DNA of 43,297 bases, from positions 1 to 43,297 of the forward strand of contig QKED01000074.1 in assembly GCA_003252455.1 (NCBI GenBank). The letters are read 5' to 3'. Position 1 is the first letter of the stretch, and every line of letters starts with the position of its first letter. The notes below the pieces were generated by a model, which ran no database searches, had not been told where the DNA came from, and saw only the letters and a list, made by a program, of their open reading frames with translations. Positions 40,503 to 43,297 of this stretch are shown piece by piece. Made by a program: the position numbers and the translations under genes. The stretch is from Gammaproteobacteria bacterium (lineage in GTDB: Bacteria > Pseudomonadota > Gammaproteobacteria > Thiohalomonadales > Thiohalomonadaceae).

Positions 40503-42787
40503 TGAGCGACGCGCGCGTCCACCTCTTCGGCATCCGCCACCACGGCCCCGGCTGCGCGCGCAGCCTCGGCGCGGCACTGGCCGAGCTGGCCCCCGACTGC
40601 CTGCTGATCGAGGGGCCCGCCGAGGGCGAGGCGCTGCTGGAGCTGGTCGACGACCCCGCCCTGGTGCCGCCGGTGGCGCTGCTGGTCTACGCGGAGGCGC
40701 AGGTGCAGGACGCGGTCTTCTACCCCTTCGCACGCTTCTCCCCCGAGTGGGTGGCGCTGCGCTACGGGCGCGGCGCGGGCATCCCCATCCGCCTCTTCGA
40801 CCTGCCGCAGTGCCACCAGCTGGCCCTCGCCGCCGAGGCGCGCAAGGAGGCCGAGGCACAAGCAGAGGAGAGCGATGGGGAGGGCACCGACAGCGAGCCA
40901 GAGGCGCCACACGCCGAGCCCGACGGCGACCCGCTCGACTGGCTCGCCCGCGCCGCCGGTTACAGCGACGGCGAGCGCTGGTGGGACCACCAGATCGAAC
41001 AGCGTCGCGACCATACCGACCTCTTTCACGCCATCCACGACGCCATGCACGCCCTGCGCGACGAGCTGCCACCGCGCGGCACTGCCGCGCAACAGCATCG
41101 CGAGGCGCTGCGCGAGGCGTGGATGCGCCGCCAGCTACGCGCCGCGCTCAAGGAGGGGTTCGAGCGCATCGCCGTGGTCTGCGGCGCCTGGCACCTCTCC
41201 GCCCTCAGCCAGCTCCCCTCGGCCAAGGGGGACGACGCCCTGCTCAAGGGGTTGCCCAAGGTGAAGGCGAGCGCCGCCTGGGTCCCCTGGTCCCACGCCC
41301 GCCTCGCCAGCGGCGGCGGCTACGGCGCCGGGGTCGAGAGCCCCGGCTGGTACGACCACCTCTGGCAGCACGCCGACGACGGCGCCGGGCTGGTGGCGCG
41401 CTGGCTCGGTCGCGCCGCGCGCCTGCTGCGCAAAGAGGGGCTCGACGCCTCCTCCGCCGGGGTGATCGAATCGGTGCGTCTGGCCGATGCCCTAGCCGCC
41501 CTGCGCGGTCGTCCGCTGCCGGGCCTGGCCGAACTCGACGACGCCCTGGGCAGCGTGCTCTGCTTCGGCGACCCCACGCGCCTCGCCCTCATCCGCCGCC
41601 GCCTGCTGCTCGCCGACCGCCTCGGCGAAGTCCCAGAGAGCGCCCCGCAAGCCCCCCTGCTGCGCGACCTCAGCGCCGAGCAGCGCCGCCTGCGCCTCAA
41701 ACCGAGCGCCGACGAGCGCGAGCTGACCCTCGACCTGCGCAAGCCGACCGACCTGGAGCGCTCCATACTGCTGCGCCGCCTCTCGCTCATCGGCATCGCC
41801 TGGGGCAGCGGCGGCCAGCGCGGCGATGGGCGCGGCACCTTCAAGGAGGTGTGGCAGCTCGCCTGGCAGCCCGAGTTCGCCGTCGAGCTGATCGCCGCCA
41901 GCCGCTACGGCAACACCGTCGCCGAGGCCGCCGACGCGCGCGCCCGCCAACGCATCGACGAGAGCCTCCACCTCGGCGAGATCGCCGGGAAACTCCAGCG
42001 CCTGCTCCACGCCGACCTGCCCGAGGCGCTCGACTACGCCCTGCGCCGCCTCGCCGAACGCAGCGCCGTGAGCCACGACCTCGACCAACTCATGGCCACC
42101 CTGCCACCACTGGTCGAGACCCAGCGCTACGGCGACGTGCGCGGCACCGACGCCGGACGCATCGAGACCCTGCTGCACGGCCTCGCCGAGCGCATCTGCA
42201 TCGGCCTACCCGCCGCCTGCTACAGCCTCGACGACACCGCCGCCGAGGCGATGGTGCAGCAGATCGACACCACCGCCCACGCCTTCGGCCAGTGGGCCGA
42301 CACGGAGCGCCTGGCCGACTGGCAACAGGCGCTGCGCCAACTGCTCGACCAATCCGGCCTGCACCGCCTGGTGGCCGGGCGCACCACACGCCTACTGCTC
42401 GACGCCAACGCCCTCGACCCCGAAGCGGCGGCGCGCCACCTGAGCCACGCCCTCAGCCCCGCCAACCCGCCACTGGAGGCGGGCCAGTGGCTAGAGGGCT
42501 TCCTGCGCGGCAGCGGCCTCCTGCTGCTGCACGACGACACCCTCTGGCAACTGGTCGACCGCTGGGTACGCGGCATCGGCGACGACCACTTCACCGAACT
42601 GCTGCCGCTGCTGCGCCGCGTCTTCGCCGCCTTCACCCCGGCGGAGCGGCGGCAGATGGGCGAGCGGGTAGTGGCGGGGGGCCCTAGCGCCAGCGTGGTG
42701 ATGGGGCAGAACGAGGTGGGCTTCGAGCGGGAGGCGGCGGAGGCGGTGGCCGACACGGTTGCGCGGCTACTGGGGATTGGCGGATGA
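40502..42787 (+). CDS. DUF5682 family protein
   Basis: A 761-residue protein starting MSDARVHLFGIRHHGPGCAR. The RHHGPG motif (Arg12-Gly17) and LIEGPAEGE, with SPEWVALRYG further on, are the DUF5682 signature. Its order of strand-motif-acidic pair resembles the TraB/ChaN/EreA fold, so a metal-dependent hydrolase-like or binding domain is possible, but that is inference. Residues about 110-170 are an acidic, disordered linker. The remainder is helical. Its ATG shares one base with the MoxR stop. DUF5682 genes regularly accompany MoxR-vWA pairs; the function is unknown. Confidence 0.85.
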   Translation: MSDARVHLFGIRHHGPGCARSLGAALAELAPDCLLIEGPAEGEALLELVDDPALVPPVALLVYAEAQVQDAVFYPFARFSPEWVALRYGRGAGIPIRLFDLPQCHQLALAAEARKEAEAQAEESDGEGTDSEPEAPHAEPDGDPLDWLARAAGYSDGERWWDHQIEQRRDHTDLFHAIHDAMHALRDELPPRGTAAQQHREALREAWMRRQLRAALKEGFERIAVVCGAWHLSALSQLPSAKGDDALLKGLPKVKASAAWVPWSHARLASGGGYGAGVESPGWYDHLWQHADDGAGLVARWLGRAARLLRKEGLDASSAGVIESVRLADALAALRGRPLPGLAELDDALGSVLCFGDPTRLALIRRRLLLADRLGEVPESAPQAPLLRDLSAEQRRLRLKPSADERELTLDLRKPTDLERSILLRRLSLIGIAWGSGGQRGDGRGTFKEVWQLAWQPEFAVELIAASRYGNTVAEAADARARQRIDESLHLGEIAGKLQRLLHADLPEALDYALRRLAERSAVSHDLDQLMATLPPLVETQRYGDVRGTDAGRIETLLHGLAERICIGLPAACYSLDDTAAEAMVQQIDTTAHAFGQWADTERLADWQQALRQLLDQSGLHRLVAGRTTRLLLDANALDPEAAARHLSHALSPANPPLEAGQWLEGFLRGSGLLLLHDDTLWQLVDRWVRGIGDDHFTELLPLLRRVFAAFTPAERRQMGERVVAGGPSASVVMGQNEVGFEREAAEAVADTVARLLGIGG

Positions 42788-43005
42788 GCGAGGGTGGGGT
42801 CGGACGGGGCGTGCTGCGCCTGCCTCGCTATCTCGCCTATCCCCTCTGCCTCCTCGGCGGGGCGATGCTCGCCTCCTTCCTTCACGCAGCGGTGGCGCAG
42901 CTGTTACTCCCACCTTGGGAGGCACTGGCGTGGGTCGACCAATACAACCTCCCCGTATCACTGCTTGGCGCCGTGGTGGGTGCCTACCTGCTCTATCGGG
43001 GCTAG
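42784..43005 (+). CDS. small two-helix membrane protein
   Basis: A 73-residue protein with two probable membrane helices (YPLCLLGGAMLASFLHAAVA and SLLGAVVGAYLLYRG) and a short loop with WVDQYNLP. The ATG overlaps the DUF5682 stop by 4 nt (ATGA), so translation is coupled. A possible membrane anchor for the operon's complex. Confidence 0.6.
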   Translation: MSEGGVGRGVLRLPRYLAYPLCLLGGAMLASFLHAAVAQLLLPPWEALAWVDQYNLPVSLLGAVVGAYLLYRG

Positions 43006-43013
43006 TCGTGCAC

Positions 43014-43297
43014 GGAGCCACAAGCCAACGGCTTGTGAGTAGGGGCATCGTTCAGAGTGTGAGGGTTCAAGCCGTTGGCTTGAAGCGCCGGCGCGGCGCT
43101 CTCGGAGCCACAAGCCATCGGCTTGTGTGTTGAGGCGTTGTTCGGAGTGCGGGGATTCAAGCCGTTGGCTTGAAGCTCCGGTGCGGAGTTCCCGGAGCCA
43201 CAAGCCAACGGCTTGTGAGTTGAGGCGTTGTTCGGAGTGCTGGGATTCAAGCCGTTGGCTTGAAGCTCCGGTGCGGCGCTCCAGGAGCCACAAGCCA
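43014..43297. repeat. 90-bp tandem repeats with mirrored hairpins, open at the window edge
   Basis: Copies start at 43014, 43104, 43194 and 43284, an exact 90-bp period; the fourth is cut by the window end. Each copy holds CACAAGCC-AAC-GGCTTGTG and TTCAAGCC-GTT-GGCTTGAA, two perfect 8-bp hairpins whose cores are reverse complements. The second copy reads ATC in the first loop. This is a BIME-like array of REP units. Because 90 is a multiple of 3, long open frames run through it. Confidence 0.85.

Noticed and set aside
42958-43293. Minus-strand frame of 111 residues with a 30-residue repeat
   Set aside because: It exists because the DNA repeat is exactly 90 bp long; palindromic REP units explain it better than a gene. 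Kept as an observation only.

Overview
The window is GC-rich, tightly packed chromosomal DNA, most likely from a gammaproteobacterium. The evidence for that is an LplT-Aas fusion, a YqjG-type glutathionyl-hydroquinone reductase next to a YgiD-type dioxygenase, a lipoprotein/LruC surface pair and several REP/BIME-like repeat families. There is no rRNA, no recognisable transposase, no phage block and no CRISPR array. All product calls come from reading motifs and lengths; no database was searched.

Layout. 0.1-0.8 kb: an AT-richer SUKH (SMI1/KNR4) gene. 1.0-3.8 kb: a LysR regulator divergent from a xenobiotic/quinone pair (glutathionyl-hydroquinone reductase and extradiol dioxygenase). 3.9-12.5 kb: a four-gene leftward operon of unusual large proteins: an endonuclease/exonuclease/phosphatase (EEP) enzyme, a 1260-residue beta-rich protein with a helical-repeat tail, an 839-residue protein joining Ig-like repeats, two nitrile-hydratase-leader-like (NHLP) modules and a LamG-like domain, and an unknown 385-residue protein. 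12.9-14.8 kb: a lipoprotein overlapping an exported LruC-domain protein, with a good sigma-54 promoter match in front. 15.0-15.9 kb: an LCMT-type methyltransferase. 16.1-19.4 kb: a SWIM-SNF2 helicase. 19.6-21.9 kb: a hypothetical protein and a slipin (SPFH). 22.2-22.65 kb: a degenerate class II tRNA-like sequence and a short transcription unit with its own promoter and intrinsic terminator. 22.8-26.7 kb: an alpha/beta hydrolase, three small proteins and a Fic protein whose leader carries tandem direct repeats. 27-30.4 kb: LplT-Aas. 30.7-31.3 kb: a ParD/ParE-like toxin-antitoxin pair. 31.4-34.0 kb: a DUF2314-like protein, a membrane-anchored TerB-like protein and a small AAA ATPase.

The right end (34.5-43.0 kb) is a rightward operon: vWA protein, SWIM zinc-finger protein, DUF5691 protein, MoxR-type AAA+ ATPase, DUF5682 protein and a small membrane protein. 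It is largely built from overlapping stops and starts. MoxR and vWA proteins normally act as a chaperone/remodelling pair, so the other products are probably its partners or substrates. An AT-rich cassette of small unknown ORFs interrupts the operon between the SWIM and DUF5691 genes, and the 3' half of the DUF5691 gene shares its unusual composition.

The two regions most likely to hold a poorly described system are the 3.9-12.5 kb operon (NHLP-like modules inside a LamG protein, beside a giant beta-rich protein and an EEP enzyme) and the MoxR-vWA-SWIM-DUF5691-DUF5682 operon. Tandem palindromic repeats of about 130 bp (near 34 kb) and exactly 90 bp (43.0 kb to the window edge) flank the second one.
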